A stretch of 64,000 nt of DNA from positions 186,001 through 250,000 of the forward strand of contig NZ_NIXK01000005.1 in assembly GCF_002763455.1 (NCBI RefSeq), in the 5' to 3' direction. This document shows, piece after piece, positions 20,601 to 29,089 of this stretch. Made by a program: the position numbers and the translations under genes. Every line of letters starts with the position of its first letter. The stretch's first letter is position 1. The notes beneath the pieces are model-generated. The model saw only the letters and a program-made list of their open reading frames with translations, had not been told where the DNA came from and ran no database searches. This DNA is from Lentibacillus sediminis. GTDB lineage: Bacteria; Bacillota; Bacilli; Bacillales; Amphibacillaceae.

Positions 20601-21632
20601 ATGATTACCCTGGAGCATGTCAGCAAGGTCTATGACACGGGCATAAAGGAAATAACAGCATTGGATGATGTGAATCTGCATATTGAAAAGGGAGAAATTT
20701 ATGGTGTGATTGGTTTTAGCGGTGCGGGGAAAAGCTCGCTGGTCCGCTGTGTGAACCTGCTTGAGCGACCGACCGCCGGGAGCGTTACCGTCAACGGGCA
20801 GGAGCTCTTGCATCTCTCGCCCAGGGAGTTGAGGGAAGCCAAAAAGAATATTGGCATGGTGTTCCAGCACTTCAATCTGCTGAATTCCAAGACGGTGTTT
20901 ACGAATGTGGCGATGCCTTTACTCCTTTCCAAAACACCAAAAGAAGAAGTGAAACAGCGTGTAACGGAACTGCTGGAATTCGTGGGCTTGAGTGATAAGG
21001 CGGATAATTATCCGGATCAGCTGTCGGGCGGGCAGAAGCAGCGCGTCGGCATTGCCCGCTCGCTGGCGACACAGCCATCGGTGCTTTTATGTGATGAAGC
21101 GACATCTGCTCTGGATCCAGAGACGACCAATTCGATTTTAAAGCTTTTGAAACAGATCAATCACGAATACAACATCACGATTCTGATCATCACCCATGAG
21201 ATGGGCGTGATCCGGGAAATTTGCGACAAGGTGGCCGTGCTTGACCGTGGAAAGGTAGTCGAAGCCGGATCAGTGTTTGAAGTATTTTCTGATCCGAAAA
21301 CAACAATCGCGCAGAATTTTGTCCGTTCCGTGATGCATGATCAGCTGCCTGATTCGGTCTATCAGCTTATCAAGGCGCAGGATGAAGCGCATCAGATTTA
21401 CCGGATTGTCTTTATCGGTGAATCGACCGGCTCTCCCCTGCTCTCGCAAATCGCCAAGCAATTCCCTGTCGAAGTCAATGTGCTATTCGGAAATATCACA
21501 GAGCTCCAGGGCATCCCGTTTGGCAATCTGATTGTCAAATTTGATGGTGAACCAAAAGAGATTAATCGTGTGCTGATGCATATACGCCACTCAGATATCA
21601 CATTGAAAGAGGTGTTGGCAGATGCTGGTTGA
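20601..21632 (+). CDS. metN: Methionine ABC transporter, ATP-binding protein
   Basis: ATPase of the MetNPQ methionine importer. 343 aa with Walker A GFSGAGKSS (residues near 38-46), signature LSGGQKQRVGIARS and Walker B VLLCDEATSALD. The C-terminal ~95 residues form the NIL/ACT-like domain that in MetN proteins senses methionine and gives trans-inhibition. GGGAGAGAGA precedes the ATG. It overlaps metP by 11 nt. Confidence 0.96.
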   Translation: MITLEHVSKVYDTGIKEITALDDVNLHIEKGEIYGVIGFSGAGKSSLVRCVNLLERPTAGSVTVNGQELLHLSPRELREAKKNIGMVFQHFNLLNSKTVFTNVAMPLLLSKTPKEEVKQRVTELLEFVGLSDKADNYPDQLSGGQKQRVGIARSLATQPSVLLCDEATSALDPETTNSILKLLKQINHEYNITILIITHEMGVIREICDKVAVLDRGKVVEAGSVFEVFSDPKTTIAQNFVRSVMHDQLPDSVYQLIKAQDEAHQIYRIVFIGESTGSPLLSQIAKQFPVEVNVLFGNITELQGIPFGNLIVKFDGEPKEINRVLMHIRHSDITLKEVLADAG

Positions 21633-22272
21633 TTGGCAGCAAATTGTGACCGCTTTATGGGAAACCATTGCCATGGTATCGTTCTCCCTCCTGTTTGCCG
21701 TTTTGATCGGCTTGCCGCTGGGCATTCTGCTGGTTGTCACCAGGAAGGGACATTTATGGGAAAACAAGCAAGTATTTGCCGTATTAAATGCAGTAGTTAA
21801 TCTGTTCCGCTCGGTTCCTTTTATTATTTTGATGGTGGCGGTGATTCCATTCACCCGGCTGATTGTCGGCACCTCAATAGGGACAGCGGCAGCAGTTGTG
21901 CCGATGATGCTTTTTTCCGGACCCTATATTGCCAGATTAATTGAAAACTCGCTCTTAGAAGTAGACCCTGGGGTGATGGAAGCGGCGCAGGCAATGGGAG
22001 CTACACCTCGCCAGATCATTCTCCGCTTCTTGATTCCGGAGGCGCTCAGTTCCCTGCTTCTAGGCATCACGATTGCGACGATCGGTCTGGTCGGCGCATC
22101 GGCGATGGCAGGAGCAGTCGGCGGCGGCGGACTCGGTGACTTGGCAATTACGTATGGCTATCAGCGGTTTGACACGGTCGTGATGGTGATCACAGTGGGA
22201 ATCCTTGTCATCATGGTGCAGGGCCTGCAGTCCACCGGGAATATTTTATCGAAAAAAATCAGAAGAAGATAA
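21622..22272 (+). CDS. metP: Methionine ABC transporter, permease
   Basis: 216-aa MetI/MetP-type permease with about five membrane helices and the ABC-permease EAA loop (EAAQAMGATPRQIILRFLIP). It overlaps the 3' end of metN, implying translational coupling, and is followed 15 nt later by metQ. Transports methionine (and probably D-Met or sulfoxide by family precedent) through the membrane. Confidence 0.95.
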   Translation: MLVDWQQIVTALWETIAMVSFSLLFAVLIGLPLGILLVVTRKGHLWENKQVFAVLNAVVNLFRSVPFIILMVAVIPFTRLIVGTSIGTAAAVVPMMLFSGPYIARLIENSLLEVDPGVMEAAQAMGATPRQIILRFLIPEALSSLLLGITIATIGLVGASAMAGAVGGGGLGDLAITYGYQRFDTVVMVITVGILVIMVQGLQSTGNILSKKIRRR

Positions 22273-22287
22273 AGGAGAGAATCGATC

Positions 22288-23106
22288 ATGAAAAAATTAG
22301 CCGTTTTTAGTTTTCTTATTTTATTTGCGATTGCGGCAAGTGCCTGCTCGAGCGGGAACGCCGCTTCTACGGTGAGTGTGGGGATCAGCGGATCGGACAC
22401 GACCGTTTGGGATTTTGTTGCTGAAAAGGCTGCTGAGGAAGGGATTAACGTCGAGATCGTCCGCTTTTCCGATTATGTGCAACCTAATTTAGCTTTGGCT
22501 GAAGGAGAAATTGATGCCAATGCATTTCAGACGGTTTCCTATTTCGATGCGTTTATTGAAGAACATGATCTCGACCTGACGCCGATTGCTACAACCGTGA
22601 TTGCTCCAATGGGCTTGTATTCGGAAAAACATAGCTCTGTGGAAGAAATCCCGGAAGGCGGGACGATCGCCTTGGCAAAAGAAGCGACAAATATGGGCCG
22701 CGGGCTGCTTTTGCTTGAGCAAGCGGGGCTGATCAAATTAGAAGAAGGCTTTGACGGCAATGGCTCCCTCGATAAAATCGTGGAAAATCCGAAAAACCTC
22801 AGTTTTGAACTCTTGGTTGCCGGTCAGACACCGCGCGTGCTGCCGGATGTCGATGCTTCCATCATCAATAACGGGATTGCTGTGGATGCCGGTTTCAGCC
22901 CGCTGGATGACTCGATTTTTCATGAAGACGAAACAGCAACCCCATACATCAACCTCATTGCTGTCCAGGAAGAGAATAAGGATGACGAAACGCTGAACCG
23001 CCTTGCCGAGATTTACCAGTCCGATGAGGTGATGGAACTGATCAATGACTATTATGACGGCAACCAAATTCCAACATTTGTTCCATTGAGTGAGATTGGA
23101 CACTAA
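22288..23106 (+). CDS. metQ: Methionine ABC transporter, substrate-binding lipoprotein
   Basis: 272-aa NlpA-family binding protein with lipoprotein signal peptide (AASAC lipobox). NlpA-type blocks are visible: YVQPNLALAEGEIDANAFQ, IAPMGLYSEK and INNGIAVDAGFSP. AAAGGAGAGAA precedes the ATG. It delivers methionine to MetNP on the outer face of the membrane. Confidence 0.94.
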   Translation: MKKLAVFSFLILFAIAASACSSGNAASTVSVGISGSDTTVWDFVAEKAAEEGINVEIVRFSDYVQPNLALAEGEIDANAFQTVSYFDAFIEEHDLDLTPIATTVIAPMGLYSEKHSSVEEIPEGGTIALAKEATNMGRGLLLLEQAGLIKLEEGFDGNGSLDKIVENPKNLSFELLVAGQTPRVLPDVDASIINNGIAVDAGFSPLDDSIFHEDETATPYINLIAVQEENKDDETLNRLAEIYQSDEVMELINDYYDGNQIPTFVPLSEIGH

Positions 23107-23130
23107 AAGAGAAGAAAGGATGAGGGGAAA

Positions 23131-24339
23131 ATGGCAACTGCAATCGACCGTTTAGAGGTAGTGAAAGACCGCATCATCAGTAATATTGAGGAACATAAGG
23201 AGAAATATATTGAAACGAGCCACGCGATTCATGAACATCCGGAGATTGGCAATCAGGAGTTTTTTGCCGCTGGACGGTTAATAGAGCTGCTGATTCAGGA
23301 AGGGTTTGATGTGGAAAAACAGGTGGCGGGGCATGAAACGGCATTTCTGGCCAGGAAAAAAGCGAGCGCTCAAGGACTGACGATTGGGCTGCTGGCGGAA
23401 TATGACGCTCTGCCGGAGATTGGTCACGCATGCGGGCACAACCTGATTGGCACAACCAGTGTCGCTGCTGCTATTGCTTTAGGTCATGTCATTGAGGAGG
23501 TCGGCGGAGAAATTGTGGTGCTTGGTACACCGGCAGAGGAAGGCGGACCAAATGGAAGCGCCAAGGGAAGTTTTGTCAAGGCGGGTCTTGTCGAGGATTT
23601 AGACGCGGCGATTATGCTGCATCCCGGTGCAGAAACAATGCTAACAGGACCTAGCTTGGCGGTGGACCCGCTTGACTTTGAATTTTTCGGCAAACCGTCC
23701 CATGCCTCTGCCTACCCGGAAAAAGGCATCAATGCCCTGGATGGCGTGATCCAGCTGTTCAATGGAATTAATGCATTAAGACAGCATCTGCCGTCCGATG
23801 TGCGAATTCACGGGATTATTACCGACGGCGGGGATGCACCCAACATTGTCCCGGAATACGCCAAGGCAAAATTTTTCATCCGTGCCGCCTCACGTCCTGT
23901 GCTTGATGAGGTAACAGGAAAAGTGAAGGCGATTGCGGAGGGTGCTGCCCTTGCTTCAGGCGCAACGGTGAAAATCACTGCTTTTCAGAATGAGGTGGAT
24001 AATTTTATTCTGAATGACCGGTTTGATGCTGTATTTAAGGAGGTCATCGAGGGGCTTGGGGAAACGGTGAAGGAGAAAAAGAAAACGGCCCTCGGCTCCA
24101 CAGACGCGGGAAATGTCAGCCAAGTCGTGCCAACCATCCATCCGCATATTAAAATTGGGCCGAATGATCTGATCGGCCATACCGCCAGGTTTCGTGAGGC
24201 TGCTCGTTCGGAAAAAGGCGATGCGGCGCTGATTGTCGGAGCAAAAGCAGTTGCTCTTACTGTTCTGGAGCTACTGACGGATGCAAAGGTTTATGGGGAG
24301 GTTTATCAGGAGTTTACGGAGCGGAAGAAGATAGAATAA
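23131..24339 (+). CDS. M20-family amidohydrolase of the met operon
   Basis: 402-aa zinc-dependent hydrolase of the M20D (AbgB/PM20D2, N-acyl-amino-acid hydrolase) group. Metal-site motifs are HEHPEIGNQE, GHACGHNLIG (with LLAEYDALPE before it), EEGGPNGSAKG and the dimer-domain segment GKPSHASAYPEKGINALDG. It starts 24 nt after metQ with GAGGGGAAA and has no promoter or terminator in between, so it should share SAM control. A likely job is release of methionine or another sulfur amino acid from an N-acyl or dipeptide precursor imported by MetNPQ; that is inference. Confidence 0.85.
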   Translation: MATAIDRLEVVKDRIISNIEEHKEKYIETSHAIHEHPEIGNQEFFAAGRLIELLIQEGFDVEKQVAGHETAFLARKKASAQGLTIGLLAEYDALPEIGHACGHNLIGTTSVAAAIALGHVIEEVGGEIVVLGTPAEEGGPNGSAKGSFVKAGLVEDLDAAIMLHPGAETMLTGPSLAVDPLDFEFFGKPSHASAYPEKGINALDGVIQLFNGINALRQHLPSDVRIHGIITDGGDAPNIVPEYAKAKFFIRAASRPVLDEVTGKVKAIAEGAALASGATVKITAFQNEVDNFILNDRFDAVFKEVIEGLGETVKEKKKTALGSTDAGNVSQVVPTIHPHIKIGPNDLIGHTARFREAARSEKGDAALIVGAKAVALTVLELLTDAKVYGEVYQEFTERKKIE

Positions 24340-24468
24340 AGATTTGATCAGGATGCACGGATATGCGCAGCGGGGGCACGAATTTTGCCGATATTTGGTG
24401 AATGCAGAAGCACCGCTGATGTTTTCCGGTGGAGTGAGTAGAGTTTTGTGTCTGAACTGCTGAAGTTT

Positions 24469-24565
24469 AGGTTCCAATCGATGGAGTTTTTTCGCAAACC
24501 GCTGACATTTTACCTAGAGCGCTGAACCACTGTCCCGAGTACTGCACCAAAAAACTTCACCATCC
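24469..24565. repeat. Dispersed intergenic repeat, copy B
   Basis: Related to 20063-20160 (see copy A). The noncoding 24340-24568 stretch holds no gene; this repeat ends just before the tRNA-Ser promoter. Confidence 0.5.
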
Positions 24566-24568
24566 TGT

Positions 24569-24598
24569 TTGACATAGAAAACGGCGGCATGGTATATT
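24569..24598 (+). promoter_or_regulatory. Promoter of tRNA-Ser
   Basis: TTGACA (24569-24574), 18-nt spacer, TATATT (24593-24598), ending 15 nt before the tRNA. Confidence 0.75.
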
Positions 24599-24613
24599 AG
24601 ATCTTGTCGTCAT

Positions 24614-24706
24614 GGAGGTATACCCAAGTTTGGCTGAAGGGATCGGTCTTGAAAACCGACAGGCGGGTCAAACCGCGCGGGGGTTCGAATCCCTCTACCT
24701 CCTCCA
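24614..24706 (+). tRNA. tRNA-Ser (UGA)
   Basis: 93 nt including an encoded CCA. Acceptor GGAGGTA pairs with TACCTCC. The anticodon stem CGGTC/GACCG-type loop reads CTTGAAA with anticodon TGA. There is a long variable arm (AGGCGGGTCAAACCGCGC) and T-loop GTTCGAATC. The discriminator base before CCA reads T (U73) rather than the G73 usual for bacterial tRNA-Ser. Located after serS as in B. subtilis. Confidence 0.96.
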
Positions 24707-24733
24707 TTAAATTAGCGCATAAAATTTGGAGAT

Positions 24734-24766
24734 AAAAAACCGCTGCAGCTTGTGGCGGTTTTTTCT
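24734..24766 (+). terminator. Terminator after tRNA-Ser
   Basis: AAAAACCGC and GCGGTTTTTT flank a TGCAGCTTGT loop. Confidence 0.85.
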
Positions 24767-24833
24767 GTTTACAGATGGCAAGAATAAGGAAATCAATGGA
24801 TAACACACATGGTATGGAAAGGAGGTTTTCTAT

Positions 24834-25649
24834 ATGAACGGAAAAATTGCATTTATCGGTGCGGGCAATATGGCGGAGGCTGTCATTTCCGGGATTGTGC
24901 ATCAGGGGATTTTGCCTAAAGAGCAGATCACAGTAACAAATCGCTCCAATGCAGAGCGGCTGGAAGAGATCAGCAACACCTATCAGGTGCGCACCAGCAT
25001 GGATAAGGAGCAGGTGGTGCAGGAGGCGGATATGGTTCTTTTGGCGACCAAGCCATATGACTTGGAGGAAATGCTCACCTCGATCCGCAGTCATATTCAG
25101 CCGGAGCAGCTGATCATTTCGGTCGTCGCCGGGATATCGACGGATTTCATTTCCCGGCTCATCGGCAAGGAGGCACCAGTCGTACGGACGATGCCTAACA
25201 CTTCTGCGGCAGTCGGTGCTTCAGCCACCGCGATTGCTGCAGGGAAATACGCCGGGGCAGAGCACATCAGACAGGTGGAAGCACTGTTCAACACGATTGG
25301 CTTGACTCAGGTCGTAGAAGAGGTGGATATGCATACCGTGACGGGCATTTCCGGCAGCGGACCGGCCTACATTTATTATTTGGTGGAAGCCATGGAAAAG
25401 GCTGCGGTCGAAGCGGGACTCGATCCGGAGACCGCCCATGAGCTGATTATCCAGACTGTTGTCGGCGCAGGAGAAATGCTAAAAGATTCCGGTGAACCAG
25501 CTGCCCTTCTGCGGAAAAAAATTACCAGTACAAAGGGAACGACCGAGGCTGGGGTTCAATCCTTGGAGAAGAACGACTTTGCTGCGATTATCAAGGATTG
25601 TGTAGAGAGTGCGAGGAAGCGGTCTGTTGAGTTGGGTAAGGAAGAATAG
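24834..25649 (+). CDS. proC: Pyrroline-5-carboxylate reductase
   Basis: Last step of proline synthesis: NAD(P)H reduction of pyrroline-5-carboxylate to proline. 271 aa with N-terminal Rossmann motif FIGAGNMAEA and the P5CR signature near the C-terminal half (VTGISGSGPAYIYYLVEAM, then TTEAGVQSLE). AAAGGAGG precedes the ATG. Monocistronic, with its own terminator. In a halotolerant host proline also serves as a compatible solute, but nothing here shows osmotic regulation. Confidence 0.95.
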   Translation: MNGKIAFIGAGNMAEAVISGIVHQGILPKEQITVTNRSNAERLEEISNTYQVRTSMDKEQVVQEADMVLLATKPYDLEEMLTSIRSHIQPEQLIISVVAGISTDFISRLIGKEAPVVRTMPNTSAAVGASATAIAAGKYAGAEHIRQVEALFNTIGLTQVVEEVDMHTVTGISGSGPAYIYYLVEAMEKAAVEAGLDPETAHELIIQTVVGAGEMLKDSGEPAALLRKKITSTKGTTEAGVQSLEKNDFAAIIKDCVESARKRSVELGKEE

Positions 25650-25697
25650 AAGGCATTTAGTGGAGAGTTGGGGCAAATTACCTCTACTCCTGCAAAA

Positions 25698-25746
25698 TAA
25701 CAGGGTGCTTCCTCTCCGGAGCACCCAGCTGTTAGCTTTTTTTATT
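25698..25746 (+). terminator. Terminator after proC
   Basis: AACAGGGTGCT pairs with AGCACCCAGCTGTT across CCTCTCCGG, followed by CTTTTTTT. The remaining 100 nt to the convergent methyltransferase gene contain no recognised feature. Confidence 0.75.
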
Positions 25747-25855
25747 CAAATAAAGAATCTATTTGCTGAAGCTACTTATTTAAAAGTAAGTCAAGTATTT
25801 ACACTAGCGCCAACCTATACACCTCTATATATGGCTCTTTGTAAAAAATATGAAG

Positions 25856-26602
25856 CTAACACTTTTGGCTCTTTATGATCAAAGTTGTTGGAAGAAACTT
25901 TGCTTTTTCATATAAGTACCAGCTATTCGAATGCTTTTTTATATCATCTTCTGATAAGCGAACATCTTCCACAATTCTATTGATTTTAAATCCGTGATTA
26001 ATCAATGAATTGACATATGTACTTAGTCGATATTGTTGCATAATAGCAGGATCGGTCCATGCTTCATGAGTGTAAGGGCCTTCCTCGTGATATGGTTTGT
26101 TAAATATTAGGGAGTCTTCTTTACTGCTTACACGATTAAACAGTGGGTGTTCCCAACTAAATATAAAGGTACCGCCTGGTTTTAAGTATTTATTAACATT
26201 TGATAATGTCTTATGAAGATTTGTTGTCCAACCTAAGGCAAATATAGAAAATACAATGTCAAAATAATTATCAGGCAGACCTGGATCTTCCTCCATCGGT
26301 GACTCAAATAAATTTATTGTGGAATTACTGTTTTTTAATAATTTGTTAGCAGCTTTTATTTGTTTTTTTGATAAATCTAACCCCCATAGCTCACCAGCGT
26401 TTTTTTGATCCATATATTGCAATGAATGCCCACTACCACAGCCAATTTCTAAAATCTTTGCCCCTTTGACGTCACCAAATAAATATAGTTCCTCTTCACT
26501 TGGCGCAAAAGGTCCATATTCTGGAAGCGGGTTCCTTCCATAAAATCGATCCGCAACTTTATCCCAACTTTTCTTATTGGCATGAAGCACCTCAAAACTC
26601 AC
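25856..26602 (-). CDS. Class I SAM-dependent methyltransferase
   Basis: 248-aa methyltransferase with motif I ILEIGCGSGHSL, motif II region WGLDLSKKQI and motif III-like FDIVFSIFALGW followed by LKPGGTFIFSWEHP. These are typical of the UbiE/methyltransf_11 group. More AT-rich than neighbouring housekeeping genes, suggesting recent acquisition. No partner genes reveal the substrate. Confidence 0.85.
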   Translation of the reverse strand: MSFEVLHANKKSWDKVADRFYGRNPLPEYGPFAPSEEELYLFGDVKGAKILEIGCGSGHSLQYMDQKNAGELWGLDLSKKQIKAANKLLKNSNSTINLFESPMEEDPGLPDNYFDIVFSIFALGWTTNLHKTLSNVNKYLKPGGTFIFSWEHPLFNRVSSKEDSLIFNKPYHEEGPYTHEAWTDPAIMQQYRLSTYVNSLINHGFKINRIVEDVRLSEDDIKKHSNSWYLYEKAKFLPTTLIIKSQKC

Positions 26603-26762
26603 AAACTCGCCCCCTCGTAGAATTTAATTTATTTGGTCTTACCTGCAAAAAATCTTTTCCCCTTTTGATATTCTAACGAACGTATATTTGCATTCTATCA
26701 TAAAACTTTTTCTTTTCAAAATATCATTTCAAATCAGCTTCCCCTGCGCCCCTTTTAACAAT

Positions 26763-26801
26763 AAAAAAAGGATACCGAATCATTGTGTGATCTGGTACCC
26801 C
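26763..26801 (-). terminator. Terminator after dck
   Basis: On the minus strand GGGTACC pairs with GGTATCC (one G-U) across a 17-nt loop, followed by TTTTTTT. Confidence 0.7.
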
Positions 26802-26831
26802 CGTTTAGTATGATTAGCCATTCTGAACAAA

Positions 26832-27515
26832 TTATTTAATCAATTCCCTTGTCGTCCGCTGCCTTCCATGCTGAATAAAGCTGCCGACCTTCTCCAAAAT
26901 TGGTTCGACCGACTCTTCCGGCTTCATCAAGTCATAATCAGAGATATTCAGACGCAAAATCGGGCAGGCGTTGAAGTTATTAATCCAATTTTCATAGCGT
27001 GTGTGCATTTCCTCCCAATAGGAAATCGGTGTATTCTTTTCCATGTCCCTGCCGCGTGCATGGATGCGGGAAATGATATCATCAAACGAGCCTTCGAGAT
27101 AAATCAATAAGTCCGGATGCGGAAAATATGGTGTCATCACCATGGCATCGAATAAATTGGAATATGTCTCAAAATCGGTTTTCGACATCGTGCCATTATC
27201 CGCATGCATCTTCGCAAAAATCCCTGTATCCTCATAAATCGACCGGTCCTGGATAAAGCCCCCGCCATATTCAAAAATCTTCTTTTGCTCCTTAAAACGC
27301 TCGGCGAGAAAATAAATCTGCAGATGAAAACTCCAGCGTTCAAAGTCCGCATAAAATTTCTCCAGGTATGGGTTGGCATCCACTTTTTCCAGGGACGTTT
27401 TAAATTGCAAGGCCTGCGCCAGATGATGGGTCATCGTCGACTTTCCGACCCCCACTGTGCCGGCCACTGTTATTATACTGTCATGCGGGATGTTGTATTT
27501 TTCCCGTAGGTTCAT
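26832..27515 (-). CDS. dck: Deoxyadenosine/deoxycytidine kinase
   Basis: Phosphorylates deoxyadenosine and deoxycytidine for dNTP salvage. ATG 27515 follows AAGGGAGAA; the frame extends seven codons further without a better site. P-loop GTVGVGKST, the ERW-type segment FERWSFHLQIYFLAERF, the DRS motif (FIQDRSIYED) and the LID-type RIHARGRDMEKN identify the deoxynucleoside kinase family. 227 aa. It is paired with dgk (28051-28695) as in B. subtilis but separated by a repeat array. Confidence 0.95.
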   Translation of the reverse strand: MNLREKYNIPHDSIITVAGTVGVGKSTMTHHLAQALQFKTSLEKVDANPYLEKFYADFERWSFHLQIYFLAERFKEQKKIFEYGGGFIQDRSIYEDTGIFAKMHADNGTMSKTDFETYSNLFDAMVMTPYFPHPDLLIYLEGSFDDIISRIHARGRDMEKNTPISYWEEMHTRYENWINNFNACPILRLNISDYDLMKPEESVEPILEKVGSFIQHGRQRTTRELIK

Positions 27516-27613
27516 TGTGGTTCTCCCTTTCATCAATAAGGATTCTTTTCTGTGTACGTGGCCTTATTTACACTATGAGTGCGTGAATGAGGCGTTCGTG
27601 TCATCATCTCCTT

Positions 27614-28022
27614 GATGAGAGCACGAACGAGACACTTTTTTCGTCATTCGAGTCTTCATAACCATGATGAGAGCACGAACGAGACACTTTTTTCGTCATT
27701 CGAGTCTTCATAACCATGATGAGAGCACGAACGAGACACTTTTTTCGTCATTCGAGTCTTCATAACCATGATGAGAGCACGAGCGAGGCACTTTTTTCGT
27801 GATTCGTGTCTTCATAGCCATGATGAGAGCACGAGCGAGGCACTCTTTTCGTCATTTGTGTCTTCATAGCCATGATGAGAGCACGAATGAGTCACTTTCT
27901 TCGTCATTCATGTCTTCATAGCCATGATGAGAGCACGAACGAGACACTTTTTTCGTGATTCGTGTCCTCATAGCCATGATGAGAGCACGAATGAGTCACT
28001 TTCTTCGTCATTCATGTCTTCT
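27614..28022. repeat. Array of eight 52-bp palindromic repeats
   Basis: Units start at 27614, 27666, 27718, 27770, 27822, 27874, 27926 and 27978, an exact 52-nt period. Each unit contains an imperfect palindrome: ATGAGAGCACGAATGA on one side and TCATTCGTGTCTTCAT on the other, around a loop of about 12 nt. Units differ by scattered substitutions, often on both arms. It lies between the codirectional genes dgk and dck, filling the 535-nt gap. A related array lies at 41795-42158. Confidence 0.9.
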
Positions 28023-28050
28023 TCCCTATATTTCCTAAGTAAAAAATAGC

Positions 28051-28695
28051 TTACTGCCTAGCCGCTGCTGTTTCATCCAGCCGGGCGTTCACCTGATCGA
28101 TAATCCGCTCCAGGTCTTCCTGATAACGGACAAAATCAGTCGTGTTCCCGTCGATTCGTATCACCGGAATCTCCGGATGTGTGCGCTCAAATTCATTCAT
28201 GTAGTCCTCGTAATCCTGGGAGAGCTGTGCCAGGTAGGAAGCTTTGATATTTTGCTCGATATCCCTGCCGCGCCGCTGGATCCGTTCAAGAATTGTGTCC
28301 AGGCTGGCATGCAGGTAGATCACCATATTCGGAGCAGGCAAATCATCGGTCAAAATCTGATAAATCTGCTCGTATTTGGCAAATTTCTCCTGCGGCAGGG
28401 TTCGTTTGGCAAACAGCATGTTCTTGGAAATATAATAATCCGCCACCACGGCTCTGTTCTTCTGCAGGTAATCCCGCTCAATGTCCTCCAACTGCTTCAC
28501 GCGGTTGCAAAGGAAAAACATTTCGGTCTGAAAACTCCATGCTTCGATATCTTCATAAAACTTGCCGAGAAACGGGTTTTCCTCGACAATTTCTTTTAGT
28601 AAATGAAAATCAAAATGGGCAGACAGCTTCTTGGCAAGGGATGTCTTGCCAATCCCGATCGGCCCTTCGATTGCTATATACGGCACACCATTCAT
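28051..28695 (-). CDS. dgk: Deoxyguanosine kinase
   Basis: Salvage kinase for deoxyguanosine. ATG 28695 has GGAGG 7 nt upstream. P-loop EGPIGIGKTSL, AWSFQTEMFFLCNRV, VVADYYISKNMLF in place of the DRS segment, and RIQRRGRDIEQ match the Dgk branch. 214 aa. Probably the first gene of a dgk-dck unit interrupted by the 52-bp hairpin array. Confidence 0.94.
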   Translation of the reverse strand: MNGVPYIAIEGPIGIGKTSLAKKLSAHFDFHLLKEIVEENPFLGKFYEDIEAWSFQTEMFFLCNRVKQLEDIERDYLQKNRAVVADYYISKNMLFAKRTLPQEKFAKYEQIYQILTDDLPAPNMVIYLHASLDTILERIQRRGRDIEQNIKASYLAQLSQDYEDYMNEFERTHPEIPVIRIDGNTTDFVRYQEDLERIIDQVNARLDETAAARQ

Positions 28696-28874
28696 GGCTA
28701 TTCCTCCAATCTGCACGCTAATTCGACAGATAGTATTTATTTTATCACAGATTTAGTGGTGATACTATGGATGGCTGCTCCGATCTCTGCGGGTTAGTCG
28801 ATTGTACAAACCGCCAAACCCACTCCATGCCGCCCGCTGCCAAAAAACGACAAAGCAAGCAAGGAAGTTTGCCT

Positions 28875-28902
28875 TTGCAACAGAAAAGAAATCTTGTATA
28901 AT
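28875..28902 (+). promoter_or_regulatory. Promoter of tRNA-Arg
   Basis: TATAAT at 28897-28902 with TTGCAA at 28875-28880 (16-nt spacer), 22 nt before the tRNA. Confidence 0.65.
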
Positions 28903-28924
28903 AAATGTTATCTTGTCAAAATCT

Positions 28925-29000
28925 GGCCTCGTAGCTCAGGGGATAGAGCATTGGTTTCCTAAACCATGTGTCGCAGGTTCGAATCCTGCCGGGGCCGCCA
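28925..29000 (+). tRNA. tRNA-Arg (CCU)
   Basis: 76 nt with encoded CCA. Acceptor GGCCTCG pairs with CGGGGCC; D arm AGCTCAGGGGATAGAGCA; anticodon loop TTCCTAA with anticodon CCT; T-loop GTTCGAATC. It decodes AGG. Confidence 0.96.
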
Positions 29001-29089
29001 CTTCCATAACGCTGTTTTTGCCTATCATATCTGTGACTCGCCATGCATATATATCAGAAAATTCATAAAGGAAAGGGGAAGAAGCTGCT

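Noticed and set aside
27614-28022. Possible CRISPR array
   Set aside because: Period is an exact 52 nt with the whole unit repeated; there are no unique spacers and no cas genes, so it is a tandem palindromic repeat.
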